Shown here piece by piece: positions 25,863 to 34,485 of a stretch of 64,000 nucleotides of DNA; positions within the stretch are counted from its first letter, which is position 1; every line of letters begins with the position of its first letter. The stretch covers positions 1 through 64,000 of the forward strand of contig JBBIJF010000001.1 in assembly GCA_037446115.1 (NCBI GenBank). The letters are read 5' to 3'. This stretch comes from JANWXD01 sp037446115. Its GTDB lineage: Bacteria > Acidobacteriota > Terriglobia > Bryobacterales > Bryobacteraceae. The position numbers and the translations under genes are program-made. The notes under the pieces are model-generated. The model saw only the letters and a program-made list of their open reading frames with translations, did not search any database and was not told the DNA's origin.

Positions 25863-26954
25863 ATGAAGTCAAGACTGGCATTTGTGGACTGGACACGCGG
25901 CCTGGCGGCAGTGATCATGCTTCAGGGCCACGTCTTTCACGCGTTTACGCGCCCGGACCTGCGCAGCGAACTGCCGTACGTACTCTCGCAGTTCGCCGGC
26001 GGGATGCCGCCGGCGATCTTTCTGTTTCTCACCGGCGTCACGCTGGCTTTCCTGATGGACAGTCGCGGGAGGCAGGGGGACGGTCCGGCACGCCGCCTGA
26101 TGGCCGCGCTGCGGCGGGCCGCTTACCTGCTGGCGCTCGCCTTCGCATTCCGCTTGCAGATGTGGGCCTTCGCCTGGCCGCATAGCCCGTGGACCGATCT
26201 GCTTCGCGTAGATATCCTCAACTGCATGGGCTTTACACTGGCGGTGCTTGCTCCCATGGCGGCGTGGGACACGCGGCGACGCATGGTGGCGGCGGCCGCG
26301 GCGGGAGTCGCCATCGCGGGGGCTTCTCCGCTGGTGTCGCAACTGCCCTGGAGCGGAATTCCGGTCACCCTGAAGGCGTACGTGACGCCGGATCCGCTGC
26401 AATTCAGCTTTTTCCCCTGGGCGGCTTTCGCCGCGTTCGGGCTGAGCGCGGGAAGTGCGCTGCGACTTGCAAAGGCGTCCGGACTCCCGGTTTGGATCCC
26501 GCGCATGGCCGTGGCCGGATTCGGACTGATCCTGCTGGGACGCCTCCTGGCGTATCTGCCCTATTCTCCGTATCCGCAGTCGAGCTTCTGGCTTGACAGT
26601 CCTCTGCTGATCTTTATCAAGCTGGGCGTCATTCTGGTCATCCTGGCCGGCGCCTACCACTGGACGGAGCACCGGGGTCCGCGGTGGAGCTGGGTGCAGC
26701 AACTGGGGACGACGTCGCTGCTCGTGTACTGGGTCCACACGGAGCTCGTGTATGGACGCTGGTTTTACTTCTGGAAGGCGAGTCTCAATGCAGCGTACGC
26801 CGCGCTGGCCGCCCTGGCCGTGATTTTGCTGATGCTGGCGCTTTCGACAGCACGAATGCGATGGAAGGAGCTGCCGCAGCCTCGGGTCCGCCTGTTGCCG
26901 TCTGCCGGTCTAAAGGCCTCCGCGTTGCGCTCAGGCGTCGCCTTGGAAACTTGA
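25863..26954 (+). CDS. DUF1624 / heparan-alpha-glucosaminide acetyltransferase-like membrane protein
   Basis: 363 residues with about ten hydrophobic helices. It begins RLAFVDWTRGLAAVIMLQGHVFHAF, the DWxRGLA motif with a following conserved His typical of membrane acyltransferases of the DUF1624/HGSNAT and acyltransferase-3 group. The short FLFLTGVTLAFLMDSRG block matches the next conserved segment. It probably moves an acyl group across or onto a membrane-exposed sugar or lipid. The acceptor is unknown. It starts 28 nt after the LolA-like gene and converges with the pentapeptide gene. Confidence 0.78.
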   Translation: MKSRLAFVDWTRGLAAVIMLQGHVFHAFTRPDLRSELPYVLSQFAGGMPPAIFLFLTGVTLAFLMDSRGRQGDGPARRLMAALRRAAYLLALAFAFRLQMWAFAWPHSPWTDLLRVDILNCMGFTLAVLAPMAAWDTRRRMVAAAAAGVAIAGASPLVSQLPWSGIPVTLKAYVTPDPLQFSFFPWAAFAAFGLSAGSALRLAKASGLPVWIPRMAVAGFGLILLGRLLAYLPYSPYPQSSFWLDSPLLIFIKLGVILVILAGAYHWTEHRGPRWSWVQQLGTTSLLVYWVHTELVYGRWFYFWKASLNAAYAALAALAVILLMLALSTARMRWKELPQPRVRLLPSAGLKASALRSGVALET

Positions 26955-26957
26955 GTT

Positions 26958-27896
26958 CTAAAAGCCGGCAGGCCGCTCCGCTCCGGAGTTGCGCAGGTAG
27001 GGGCCGCGCTTCCCGCTGGGGAGAATGGTCTCGGCCGAGGTGCGGGCGTGCAACAACTGCTGGGACGTCAATCCCCTGGCCCCGAAAAGATCCGCTCCGC
27101 TGAAGTCCGCGGCGAAAATGTCTGCTTCGTCGAACCGGGCCCCGCGAAGGCGCGCCCGCGAAAAGCTCGTACTTTTCAACACAGCCCCGGTGAAGTCGCA
27201 GCCTTCCAAATCGGCCCCGTGAAATTCCGAGCGCGCCAGATCGGAGCCCTGGCACCGCGCCCGCGCCATCTCCGCCGAGCGGAAGTTGCACTCCCAGAAC
27301 GTTGCGCCGGAGAGCACCGCTTCGACGAACCGCGCGCGAACAAAACGGCTGAACCTGGCCGAGGCGCCGTACAGCACCGCACCATTGAAGTCGGCACCGG
27401 AAAAGTCGCATTCGGAAATCTTGATCTGGTGGAGGCCGGCGGCTGACAACAGCGCACCCGCAGCGTCGCAGCGAACCATGACCGCTTCAAGGAGGCGCCC
27501 CTGGCGGAAATTCGCGTTGCGCAATGTCACCTCCGTCAGCCGCGCCTCGCACAGGGTGATTCCCGGGGCCGTGCAGTCATCCAGGGCCACGTTCTCCAGT
27601 GTGGCTCGGGAAAGATCCGCGGCGGCGAGCACCGCTTCCCGCAGATCGGCACCCTGCAGTTCGGCCTCTTCGAGTTTGCACGCGGACAGGTCGGCCTTAC
27701 GAAGGCGGCACGAGTGAAAGACCGCCTTGCGGAGATCCCGCCGGGCAAGCTGCGCCTGTGGCAGCGCCGCGCCGGAAAAATCGGCCCGCTCGCCGGTCTG
27801 TTCTCCTTTCAGCCACGCAGCATGGAGGGCCAGCATCTCCACCAGTGCCGCCGGCAAATCCGCCCCTTGCGGACGTAGAGAATCGCCGGATGCCAT
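26958..27896 (-). CDS. Pentapeptide-repeat protein
   Basis: 312 residues. From about residue 38 to 285 it consists of A(D/N)LXX pentapeptides (ADFSGAALPQAQL, ADLSACKLEEAELQGADLREA, ADFNGAVLYGAS, ADLEGCDFTGAVL), which fold as a right-handed four-sided beta-helix. There is no signal peptide or membrane segment, so it is probably cytoplasmic. Such proteins can be structural, DNA-mimicking or toxin-resistance related; nothing here shows which. It converges with the acyltransferase gene with a 3-nt gap. Confidence 0.88.
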   Translation of the reverse strand: MASGDSLRPQGADLPAALVEMLALHAAWLKGEQTGERADFSGAALPQAQLARRDLRKAVFHSCRLRKADLSACKLEEAELQGADLREAVLAAADLSRATLENVALDDCTAPGITLCEARLTEVTLRNANFRQGRLLEAVMVRCDAAGALLSAAGLHQIKISECDFSGADFNGAVLYGASARFSRFVRARFVEAVLSGATFWECNFRSAEMARARCQGSDLARSEFHGADLEGCDFTGAVLKSTSFSRARLRGARFDEADIFAADFSGADLFGARGLTSQQLLHARTSAETILPSGKRGPYLRNSGAERPAGF

Positions 27897-27968
27897 CCCT
27901 TCTGACCCATCGGCCCGGAGGGCGTGAAGCTTTACCGGAGCGGTGCGATGGAGTATCTTGCTTCCGGC

Positions 27969-30332
27969 CTAGCGAACTACAGCCTCGGGCGGGCGGGGCT
28001 TTGAAGCAACGACTTCAAGTCGCAGGGGCGCCAGTGTGCCGGTCATCCGCAACTGGTCGCGCCCGCGGGCAAAGGCGAGCATAAGCCGGCCGTCGCGGTC
28101 CGTTTCCCCTTGGCCGAGCCAGGCTTCCGGCTCCGACCACAGCCGCAGGCACGTCAGCCGCAGGTGCGGCTTACCCCACCGCCAGGCAAGCTCGTAGCAG
28201 CCGGAAACACCTCGGAAGGAGGCTTCCGGCGCCAGTTCGATGCCGTTGGCGCTGAAGGATCCGCTCACGCTCAGATTGGCGAACAGCTGCGCGCCCAATC
28301 CGGATGTGCGCAGCAGGCCGTCTCCTTCGAGCACCCCGCCCCGCCAGCGCACACCGCGAAAGTGACCTCCTACTTGATAGGCCGGCGCGGGCGGGCTCAA
28401 GGTCGCTCGCGCGTAGCCTTCGAACCTGCCGCGCTCCACCTGGGCCGTGACCCAGGTTGCCTCTACGCGGTCTCCGTCCCAGAACAGGCGGGCCCGGACG
28501 TTCCGCAACTCAACGCCCGCCACGACAAAAGAGCCCGCTTCGATCTCGGCCGTGGCGTGCCAGTCGCGCATCCAGCCGGGCAAGCCTTCGCGGCGCAGGC
28601 CGAAAGTCCGCGCCAGCAGGCCGCGGGGCCGCGGCAGCGCGGGCTCGAACAGGCGTTCGAGTTCGGCGGCGGAAAGCTCGCCGAAGCGCAACTCGAAGCG
28701 GTGCGGGCGCAGGGTCTGCGGCTGATAGCTGTAGGCGCCCTCGATCTCAAGATCCCCGACACGCAAGCGGGCTTTCTCCAGCCGCACGGCGTGCCCGTCC
28801 ACCACGACCCGGCCCTGCAACGCTTCCAGCGGCAGGGCCAGAGCGGGAAGAATTACGCTCCCGCCGCTCAGCTCCATGGTTCCCGTCCACGCCGGACGGG
28901 CGCCTGGCCTCCACCGCACATGTAGCGTTCCCGCCCAGCTTCCGGCCCGGATTCGGGAAAACAAGGGCGCCGCGCCGAGCGACGCCAACGGACTGCCCTC
29001 GGCGAGCGATCTTGCCAGACTCAAGCCGGTGGCCGTCACCTTCAGCTCGGTATCAAGATCCGGGAGCCGGATTGCGCCTTGCACGGTGACGTGTTCGCCG
29101 TTCTCCGCGACCAGTGCCGAAGGGAGGATCTGGAGGCGTCCTTCGGCTAAGACCACATCGAGTCGCGGTGATCGCAGCACGAGTCCTACCGGCGCGACAA
29201 ACCGCCCGTCTTCCAGACGGAGGCGGCCTGTCCAGCCCGCGCCGCGGGAGTAGCCGAGAGCGCCGACTAAACGCCCGTCCACATCCAGGGCCCCCAGCCG
29301 GAGTCCGGCGCGGCGTGCCATGGCGGCGAGCGGTGCCATCTCGAGACCTTTGCACGTGACCAGAACACCCCAGCGCGGACGGGAATGGTACTCCGAGACC
29401 CTCAGCCCAACTGACACACGAGCACCGGCCACGTCGGCGGCCTCCATCTCCAGGCGCCCGGCGGCCAGATCCACTCGTCCGCCGACCCTCGCCACGAAGC
29501 CTTCAGCGTAGGGCGGCATCGCGTCCCACCAGTGGATTTCTCCGAGCCTCGCCGTCCCGCGGAATTCGAAGTTGAGGGGGGAGCCCCGGGCCTCCAGCTC
29601 CGCCGCAACGTGCCCGTGCAACCCGGAGTCGTACCCGTAGATCAGCGTGGAAATCTCGGCCAGTTCGCTCCGGTCCACGCGCAGGCTGATCTGGAGGGAA
29701 CCGGGAGGGTTTCCGCGCCGCCAGCTCCCCTCGGCGCGAATCCGCCCGAACCCATGGCTCGCTCGGTCCGTGCGCGAGGGCGTGCCTTCAAAGCGGAGTC
29801 GAAAGCGTCCCGCGGCGTCCGGAGGTGCGACTTCGATTTCGCTTTCGGAGAAGTAATAGACCGACTTGACGTCACCAAACTTGAAATTGATGCGCGCACC
29901 CGATACCGAGATTTCCGGCAAATCCCAACCGGCGGCTCGGCCCAACAGATCCTGAACGTTCCAGCGGCCGGCATGGGTTCTCACCAGATTGATGCTGGGT
30001 TCGCCTAGGCGCAGGCGGGCAAACTCGAGCTGCCCGCTCCACAGCGAGCGCAGCCGGATTTCGGCCCGCATGGAGGGAACATAGGCCAGCGGTTCCAGAC
30101 CTGCCGACGGATCGTCGTGGATGACAACTCTCTCTAAGGTGAATCCGGGAGCGGGAAACAGCCTGAAATGCGCCTGGCCAGTTTCCACGGACCTTCCCAG
30201 CGAGATCTCCAACGACCTCTGAATCTCGTGCCCGAAACGGCCGGCGCTCACATAGGGCACACCCACAGCGGCCGCCATAAGAACGACAGCTGCGGCCAAG
30301 GCCCTCCTCCAGTGGCGCCGTCGCCGGCTCAT
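27969..30332 (-). CDS. AsmA-family protein
   Basis: 787 residues. A basic N-terminus and one transmembrane helix (ALAAAVVLMAAAVGVPYV, about 11-28) precede a long periplasmic beta-rich body. The N-terminal AsmA signature is visible as SLEISLGRSVETGQAHFRLF and FTLERVVIHDDP, with EFARLRLGEPSINLVR and GRWNVQDLLGRA. Family members are large inner-membrane-anchored proteins linked to phospholipid transport to the outer membrane. The start overlaps the stop of the mocA-like gene by 4 bases, placing it third in an operon with xdhC and mocA genes, an unusual pairing. Confidence 0.85.
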   Translation of the reverse strand: MSRRRRHWRRALAAAVVLMAAAVGVPYVSAGRFGHEIQRSLEISLGRSVETGQAHFRLFPAPGFTLERVVIHDDPSAGLEPLAYVPSMRAEIRLRSLWSGQLEFARLRLGEPSINLVRTHAGRWNVQDLLGRAAGWDLPEISVSGARINFKFGDVKSVYYFSESEIEVAPPDAAGRFRLRFEGTPSRTDRASHGFGRIRAEGSWRRGNPPGSLQISLRVDRSELAEISTLIYGYDSGLHGHVAAELEARGSPLNFEFRGTARLGEIHWWDAMPPYAEGFVARVGGRVDLAAGRLEMEAADVAGARVSVGLRVSEYHSRPRWGVLVTCKGLEMAPLAAMARRAGLRLGALDVDGRLVGALGYSRGAGWTGRLRLEDGRFVAPVGLVLRSPRLDVVLAEGRLQILPSALVAENGEHVTVQGAIRLPDLDTELKVTATGLSLARSLAEGSPLASLGAAPLFSRIRAGSWAGTLHVRWRPGARPAWTGTMELSGGSVILPALALPLEALQGRVVVDGHAVRLEKARLRVGDLEIEGAYSYQPQTLRPHRFELRFGELSAAELERLFEPALPRPRGLLARTFGLRREGLPGWMRDWHATAEIEAGSFVVAGVELRNVRARLFWDGDRVEATWVTAQVERGRFEGYARATLSPPAPAYQVGGHFRGVRWRGGVLEGDGLLRTSGLGAQLFANLSVSGSFSANGIELAPEASFRGVSGCYELAWRWGKPHLRLTCLRLWSEPEAWLGQGETDRDGRLMLAFARGRDQLRMTGTLAPLRLEVVASKPRPPEAVVR

Positions 30333-30931
30333 CGGGCTTCAAACCACCGTTTCAACCGCTCGTATGCGGCCGGGTCGTCGGCGTCCTCCAGAACACCGGC
30401 ATCCTCCACGTCCACGTATGCGGTGGCTTCCCGGTACCTGCGGATCACGTCACGAGCCTGCGCCTCCGCCGGTAAAGCCAGGATCTCACTAAACAGCTCT
30501 CGCGCACAGAGTACCGGATGGCCTCGCCGCCCGGCGCAGCGGGGGACCACGATCAGCTCGTGCGGCACCCGCCGCTTGAATCGCTCGACCAGCCGGGCCA
30601 CCGTGCCGGCCTGAATTGCCGGATAATCTACGGGGGTGAACAGCACGCCTTCGGAGTCTTCCGGAAGCGCCCTCAAGCCGCATTGCAGAGAACTGAGCTG
30701 CCCCAGACGGTACGCGGCGTTGCGCACAAAATGCGCCTGTCGAGCGCGCCGCACCCCCGCCTCGACGTTACCTGCGTCGTAACCCGTGACGACGACGACC
30801 GGGCTGCAATGGGCGTGGAAAAGGGCGATCAAGCGGTCCAGGAAAGTCTCCCCCGCCAGCTCCAGGAGTGCCTTCGGGGCACCCATGCGCCGGGACTCCC
30901 CCGCCGCAAGAATCAATGCGGCCACACTCAC
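30329..30931 (-). CDS. MobA/MocA-like molybdenum cofactor nucleotidyltransferase
   Basis: 200 residues. The NTP-transferase signature is at the N-terminus (ALILAAGESRRMGAPKALLEL), followed by VVVVTGYDAGNV and the acidic metal site FTPVDYPAI. These features match the MocA type (molybdopterin cytidylyltransferase) more than MobA. It would attach CMP to molybdenum cofactor for xanthine-dehydrogenase-family enzymes. It lies between xdhC and an AsmA gene with 4-base overlaps at both ends. No molybdenum enzyme subunits are in the window. Confidence 0.85.
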   Translation of the reverse strand: MSVAALILAAGESRRMGAPKALLELAGETFLDRLIALFHAHCSPVVVVTGYDAGNVEAGVRRARQAHFVRNAAYRLGQLSSLQCGLRALPEDSEGVLFTPVDYPAIQAGTVARLVERFKRRVPHELIVVPRCAGRRGHPVLCARELFSEILALPAEAQARDVIRRYREATAYVDVEDAGVLEDADDPAAYERLKRWFEAR

Positions 30932-31764
30932 TTAAGCGGCGCCTTCAACCGTTCCGGGACAAAAATGGACTTGGAAAGCTCGCGCCAGTTGGATTCCGCC
31001 TTGCGCCGGACCGCGATCATCTCCGCCACCACCGACACCGCAATCTCCTCAGGAGACACGGCGCCGATCTCCAGACCCATAGGAGCAAACACCCGCTCGA
31101 ACGCGCTTTGGGGAATCCCTCCCTTTTCGAGCTCCTTGACCACGCTGATCACCTTGCGCTTGCTGCCGATCATGGCGATGTAACGCGCCGGCGTCCCCAC
31201 GGCCCAGCGCAGCACGCGCATGTCGTCACGGTGTCCGCGCGTCACAATGATCAGATAGCTGTTGCCGTCCACACGGAGCCGCGGAAAAACCTCTTCGTAC
31301 TCCTGCGCGAAGATCTCGTCGGCTTCGGGAAACCGCTCGCGGTTCGCGAAGCTCTCGCGGTTATCCACGATAATCGTCGCGAAGCCGGCGATGTGTGCCA
31401 CCTTGGAAAGGCTCTTGGAGATGTGGCCGGCGCCGAAAATATAGGCCCGGGGCGGAGGGATCACCGGTTCGACAAAGACGTCCAGCGTGCCCCCGCAGAT
31501 CAGGCCGCTGTCGTAGGCCGCATCCTGGTTCAGGTGGAACGTCAGGTGCTTCGGCCGTTCGGTCTCCATCACCTCCCGCGCTGCATTCCAGACTTCGGCC
31601 TCCACACATCCGCCCCCAACCGTCCCCACGATCGAGCCGTCTTCGCGAACCAGCATCTTGGCGCTTTCGTAGCTCGGAATCGAGCCCCGCACCTGCACGA
31701 TGGTGGCAATCGCGCATTTCTGACCGAGCTTTCGCAGCCGAACCGCTTCTTCGTAAACGTCCAT
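30928..31764 (-). CDS. XdhC-family molybdenum cofactor insertion protein
   Basis: 278 residues. The N-terminal XdhC/CoxI domain has RGSIPSYESAKMLV and the cysteine motif GTVGGGCVEAEVW. The C-terminal Rossmann domain has AYIFGAGHISKSLSKVA and YLIIVTRGHRDDMRVLRW, then YIAMIGSKRKV. XdhC proteins bind sulfurated molybdenum cofactor and insert it into xanthine-dehydrogenase-type enzymes. It heads an operon xdhC-mocA-asmA. Minus-strand TATAAT ends 8 nt before the ATG. Confidence 0.9.
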   Translation of the reverse strand: MDVYEEAVRLRKLGQKCAIATIVQVRGSIPSYESAKMLVREDGSIVGTVGGGCVEAEVWNAAREVMETERPKHLTFHLNQDAAYDSGLICGGTLDVFVEPVIPPPRAYIFGAGHISKSLSKVAHIAGFATIIVDNRESFANRERFPEADEIFAQEYEEVFPRLRVDGNSYLIIVTRGHRDDMRVLRWAVGTPARYIAMIGSKRKVISVVKELEKGGIPQSAFERVFAPMGLEIGAVSPEEIAVSVVAEMIAVRRKAESNWRELSKSIFVPERLKAPLK

Positions 31765-31772
31765 CCGCTCGA

Positions 31773-31778
31773 ATTATA
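31773..31778 (-). promoter_or_regulatory. Consensus -10 (TATAAT) of the xdhC operon
   Basis: Minus-strand TATAAT ends 8 nt before the xdhC ATG, so the transcript would begin within a base or two of the start codon. Confidence 0.45.
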
Positions 31779-31932
31779 CCGTGCCACGGATCGCGGGCCG
31801 CACCAGGCGGCGCCGTTTCTTTCGGACCCGCGGGGCCTGCGGTTCACGTTGATCGCAATACCGGCCTCATAGGCAGGACAACGGCGGGCATACGGTCCAG
31901 GACAGCGGGCCTGGCGGCGCTTGCGATGCGTG

Positions 31933-32006
31933 TGGCTGGGAGGCAGGGATTCGAACCCCGATAAGCAGATCCAGAGTCTGCCGTGTTACCGTTACACCAC
32001 CTCCCA
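31933..32006 (-). tRNA. tRNA-Gln (CTG)
   Basis: 74 nt including an encoded CCA. The acceptor stem TGGGAGG pairs with CCTCCCA, the T loop reads GGTTCGAATCC, and the anticodon stem-loop is GCAGA-CTCTGGA-TCTGC, giving anticodon CTG (reads CAG, Gln). The discriminator base is G. It is the second gene after tRNA-Glu, 57 nt downstream. A minus-strand TACAAT at 32023-32028 lies 16 nt upstream, so it may also have its own promoter. Confidence 0.96.
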
Positions 32007-32063
32007 AAGCACTTCCACAGCGATTGTAACACGAGGGCGCTGCGGGGCTGTGTCCTCAGGAGT

Positions 32064-32141
32064 TGGCGTCCCCAGCGGGATTCGAACCCGCGTTGCCGCC
32101 TTGAAAGAGCGGTGTCCTAGGCCGGACTAGACGATGGGGAC
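32064..32141 (-). tRNA. tRNA-Glu (TTC)
   Basis: 78 nt including an encoded CCA. The acceptor stem GTCCCCA pairs with TGGGGAC, the T arm is CGGGTTCGAATCCCG, and the anticodon loop CTTTCAA gives anticodon TTC (Glu). The 5' end GTCCCCATCGTCTAG is typical of bacterial tRNA-Glu. A strong promoter lies 19 nt upstream (32161-32190). Confidence 0.97.
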
Positions 32142-32160
32142 CCTTGCTGCGGCTACTGCT

Positions 32161-32190
32161 ACTATAGCCGCCGGCGCGGGATGGCGTCAA
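32161..32190 (-). promoter_or_regulatory. Sigma70-type promoter of the tRNA-Glu/Gln unit
   Basis: On the minus strand, TTGACG (32190-32185), an 18-nt spacer and TATAGT (32166-32161) lie 19 nt before the tRNA-Glu 5' end. Five of six bases match consensus in each box, making this one of the two clearest promoters in the window. Confidence 0.75.
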
Positions 32191-32213
32191 CTGCTCGCTC
32201 CGCCGGGTCTCCT

Positions 32214-32549
32214 TCAGAGCGTCTTCAGGTAGGCGATCAGATTGTTCTTTTCCTCGTCGGTCAGCATTTCCTTGTACGCCGGCATCCCGTTGCCGCCCGC
32301 GTCAATGACCGCGCGAACATTCGCCTCAGTGACCTTCTTTCCGTTGGCCAGCTTGGCTTTCTTGAAAAGCCCCTTCAGGCCCGGGCCAAGCTTCTTCTCT
32401 TCACTATCCGCGTTGTGGCAGACGCTGCACTGCTCGAAAACCACCTTACCCTGCTCTGCATCCCCCTGCGACTTGCCCTTGTTCTGTGCTGCCGCCCCCA
32501 GCGCCAACACTGCGGCGGCCGGAAGCAGCGCCAGGAAAGTTCGGATCAT
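32214..32549 (-). CDS. Small periplasmic c-type cytochrome
   Basis: 111 residues. A signal peptide (about 1-21, ending AAAQ) precedes a class I cytochrome c domain with haem motif CSVCH (residues 41-45), LGPGLKGLFKKAK after it, and a distal Met in GNGMPAYKEML. The C-terminal helix is DEEKNNLIAYLKTL. It carries electrons in the periplasm; its partner is unknown. A strong AGGAGGG ribosome site lies 13 nt upstream, just before a five-codon micro-ORF (ATG at 32560, MAKR-stop) whose stop overlaps the cytochrome ATG. Confidence 0.9.
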   Translation of the reverse strand: MIRTFLALLPAAAVLALGAAAQNKGKSQGDAEQGKVVFEQCSVCHNADSEEKKLGPGLKGLFKKAKLANGKKVTEANVRAVIDAGGNGMPAYKEMLTDEEKNNLIAYLKTL

Positions 32550-32620
32550 CGCTTCGCCATGCCCTCCTGTTTTAACCTGTCGACATTCCGAAGGTCGCGC
32601 TCGTGCCTTCCATCGCAGTC

Positions 32621-32626
32621 TACAAT
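32621..32626 (+). promoter_or_regulatory. Putative -10 (TACAAT) of the TIGR04282-like gene
   Basis: TACAAT ends 6 nt before the ATG at 32633, predicting a leaderless transcript. Confidence 0.4.
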
Positions 32627-32632
32627 TTTGGC

Positions 32633-33295
32633 ATGCGTCCGGTTATCGTGCTATTCGCCAAAGCACCGGTGCCCGGGCGCGTCAAGACCCGACTCGCTGC
32701 GCACATCGGCGCCGTGGCCGCCGCCGAGGGCCACCGCGTTTTTGTACGCGACCTGCTCGAGCGGCTCCAACTGCTGGCTGACAGCGCGGACCTCGAACTT
32801 CATACCGACATTCCTACGGATGCCTGGGGGGATGCGAGGGTTGCATGCAGGCTGCAACACGACGCAGAAAATCTGGGCGAGCGGTTGTGGTTTGCCGGCG
32901 CTCGCGGTCTGAGCGAGGGACGGCCGCAAGTCGTCATCGTGGGAAGTGACTCCCCGGACCTGCCCCTTGAGCACATCCGCGCGCTGCTTGCCTGTGCCGC
33001 AGATGTAGCTCTGGGGCCGGCCGACGACGGCGGATTTTACGCGATCGCCATGCGGCGCGCGGATCCCCGGATGTTTCACGACGTGCACTGGTCGGGCCCC
33101 GAGACGCTGGCGGAGACGGTGCGAGCCGTCGAGCGTTGCGGCTTCAGCGTGGAGCTGGGCCCCCGTTGGTACGACGTGGACACGCCGCAAGATCTGGGCC
33201 GCCTGGCTGCTTCTCCTCTTTTGCCGCCCCGCACGGCCCGGTGGCTGTCGGAGCTCCCGGGAGCGTTTCGGATGCGGCCTACAATGGAAATATGA
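32633..33295 (+). CDS. TIGR04282-like (DUF2064) glycosyltransferase-family protein
   Basis: 220 residues from the ATG at 32633; an in-frame ATG at 32603 has no ribosome site and would place the -10 inside the gene. The N-terminus VIVLFAKAPVPGRVKTRLA is the hallmark of the DUF2064/TIGR04282 group. It is followed by VIVGSDSPDLPLEHI and ADVALGPADDGGFYAIAMR, the metal/nucleotide-binding motifs of this GT-A-like fold. Family members are annotated as arsenosugar-biosynthesis transferases, but no other arsenosugar gene is here. The stop overlaps the start of the ArsA gene by 4 bases. Confidence 0.85.
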   Translation: MRPVIVLFAKAPVPGRVKTRLAAHIGAVAAAEGHRVFVRDLLERLQLLADSADLELHTDIPTDAWGDARVACRLQHDAENLGERLWFAGARGLSEGRPQVVIVGSDSPDLPLEHIRALLACAADVALGPADDGGFYAIAMRRADPRMFHDVHWSGPETLAETVRAVERCGFSVELGPRWYDVDTPQDLGRLAASPLLPPRTARWLSELPGAFRMRPTMEI

Positions 33296-34485
33296 GGATT
33301 CTCCTGTTCACCGGCAAGGGCGGCGTGGGCAAGACCAGCTTGGCGGCCGCCACCGGTGTTCGCCTCTCGCAGCTGGGCTACCGCACGCTGATCATGAGCG
33401 TGGATCCTGCCCACAGTCTGGCGGACGCTTTCGACCTCTCCGAGGAGCTGTTCCACGGAACGACCTCCGATCCGTATCCGATTGACGAGCGCCTGGCCAT
33501 CCAGGAGGTGAACATCCAGCGGGAGATCAAGCGGCACTGGAAGGAAATCTCTTCCTACGTCATATCCGTGCTGCGCACCACGGGCATCAGCGATGTCGAA
33601 GCCGAGGAGCTGGCCATCCTGCCGGGCATGGAGGAGCTCAGCGCCATGATGTATGTCAACCAGTACCGGCGCGAACGCCGCTACGACGTCATTGTGCTCG
33701 ACTGTGCGCCTACGGCCGAGTCCATGCGTTTCGTGAGCATGCCCACGACGCTGGACTGGTACATGAAGCACGTCTTCCCGTTCCAGCGCAGCCTGCTGAA
33801 AGCGGTACGGCCCATCGCCAACCGCGTGTCGCCCGTAGAGCTCCCCACAGACAGCTACTTTGCCAATGTGCAGGAGTTGTTTGCCAAACTGGAAGGCATT
33901 GATGAACTGCTCGAGGACCCGGCCTCGACCAGTGTACGGCTGGCGACCAACGCGGAAAAGATGGTGCTGCGCGAGACCCAGCGGGCGTTCGTGTATCTGT
34001 CGCTGCACGGACTCACCGTGGACACGGTAATCGTCAATCGCGTGCTGCCGGCGGAGGTCAGTGACAGTTATTTTGACGAGTGGCGCCGCTCGCAGGAGGA
34101 GATTCTTAAAGAGATGGAAGAGTATTTCGCCCCGGTGCCGGTCAAACAGGTGCCGCTGTTTGACCGCGAAGTGCTCGGACGGCGGCGGCTGGAAGTCCTG
34201 GCCGCTGTGCTCTATCCGGAGGGCGAAGACCCGGCCGCGCCCCGGCGCATGGACAGGCCGTATACGTTCGAAAAGCGCGACGGGAGTTATCTGGTGCGCT
34301 TGCATCTTCCTTTTGCCACCAAGGGAGAGGTCAGCCTGTTCAAAAAGCACGATGAGCTCGTGGTGGAAATCGGCACGCTGCGGCGGCACATCGGCCTGCC
34401 GACTTCGATGGCGGCCCTCACACCCACCCGGGCGCGGTTGGAGAATCGGGTTCTGACGGTGGAGATGAAGGAGGTTGCCTCATGA
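33292..34485 (+). CDS. ArsA/GET3-family ATPase with C-terminal Hsp20-like domain
   Basis: 397 residues from the ATG at 33292. The deviant P-loop is FTGKGGVGKTSLAAA (G8-T15) with switch residues VDPAHSLADAFDLS; the A-loop and second switch are present (VLDCAPTAESMRFVSMP). After about residue 320 a beta-sandwich follows (YTFEKRDGSYLVRLHLPF, KHDELVVEIGTLRRHI), matching the ArsA HSP20-like domain. Such ATPases act as dimeric chaperone-like switches. There is no arsB, arsC or arsR nearby, so a role in arsenite efflux is not supported. It is coupled by 4-base overlaps to the gene before and after it. Confidence 0.9.
   Translation: MRILLFTGKGGVGKTSLAAATGVRLSQLGYRTLIMSVDPAHSLADAFDLSEELFHGTTSDPYPIDERLAIQEVNIQREIKRHWKEISSYVISVLRTTGISDVEAEELAILPGMEELSAMMYVNQYRRERRYDVIVLDCAPTAESMRFVSMPTTLDWYMKHVFPFQRSLLKAVRPIANRVSPVELPTDSYFANVQELFAKLEGIDELLEDPASTSVRLATNAEKMVLRETQRAFVYLSLHGLTVDTVIVNRVLPAEVSDSYFDEWRRSQEEILKEMEEYFAPVPVKQVPLFDREVLGRRRLEVLAAVLYPEGEDPAAPRRMDRPYTFEKRDGSYLVRLHLPFATKGEVSLFKKHDELVVEIGTLRRHIGLPTSMAALTPTRARLENRVLTVEMKEVAS

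Noticed and set aside
31779..31932. Possible small RNA or gene between xdhC and tRNA-Gln
   Set aside because: No ORF, hairpin-plus-T-run or known RNA motif seen in about 150 nt.
33280..33285. TACAAT as a certain arsA promoter
   Set aside because: Lies inside the end of the upstream gene, whose stop overlaps arsA; may be chance, so only counted in the leaderless pattern, not listed as a feature.
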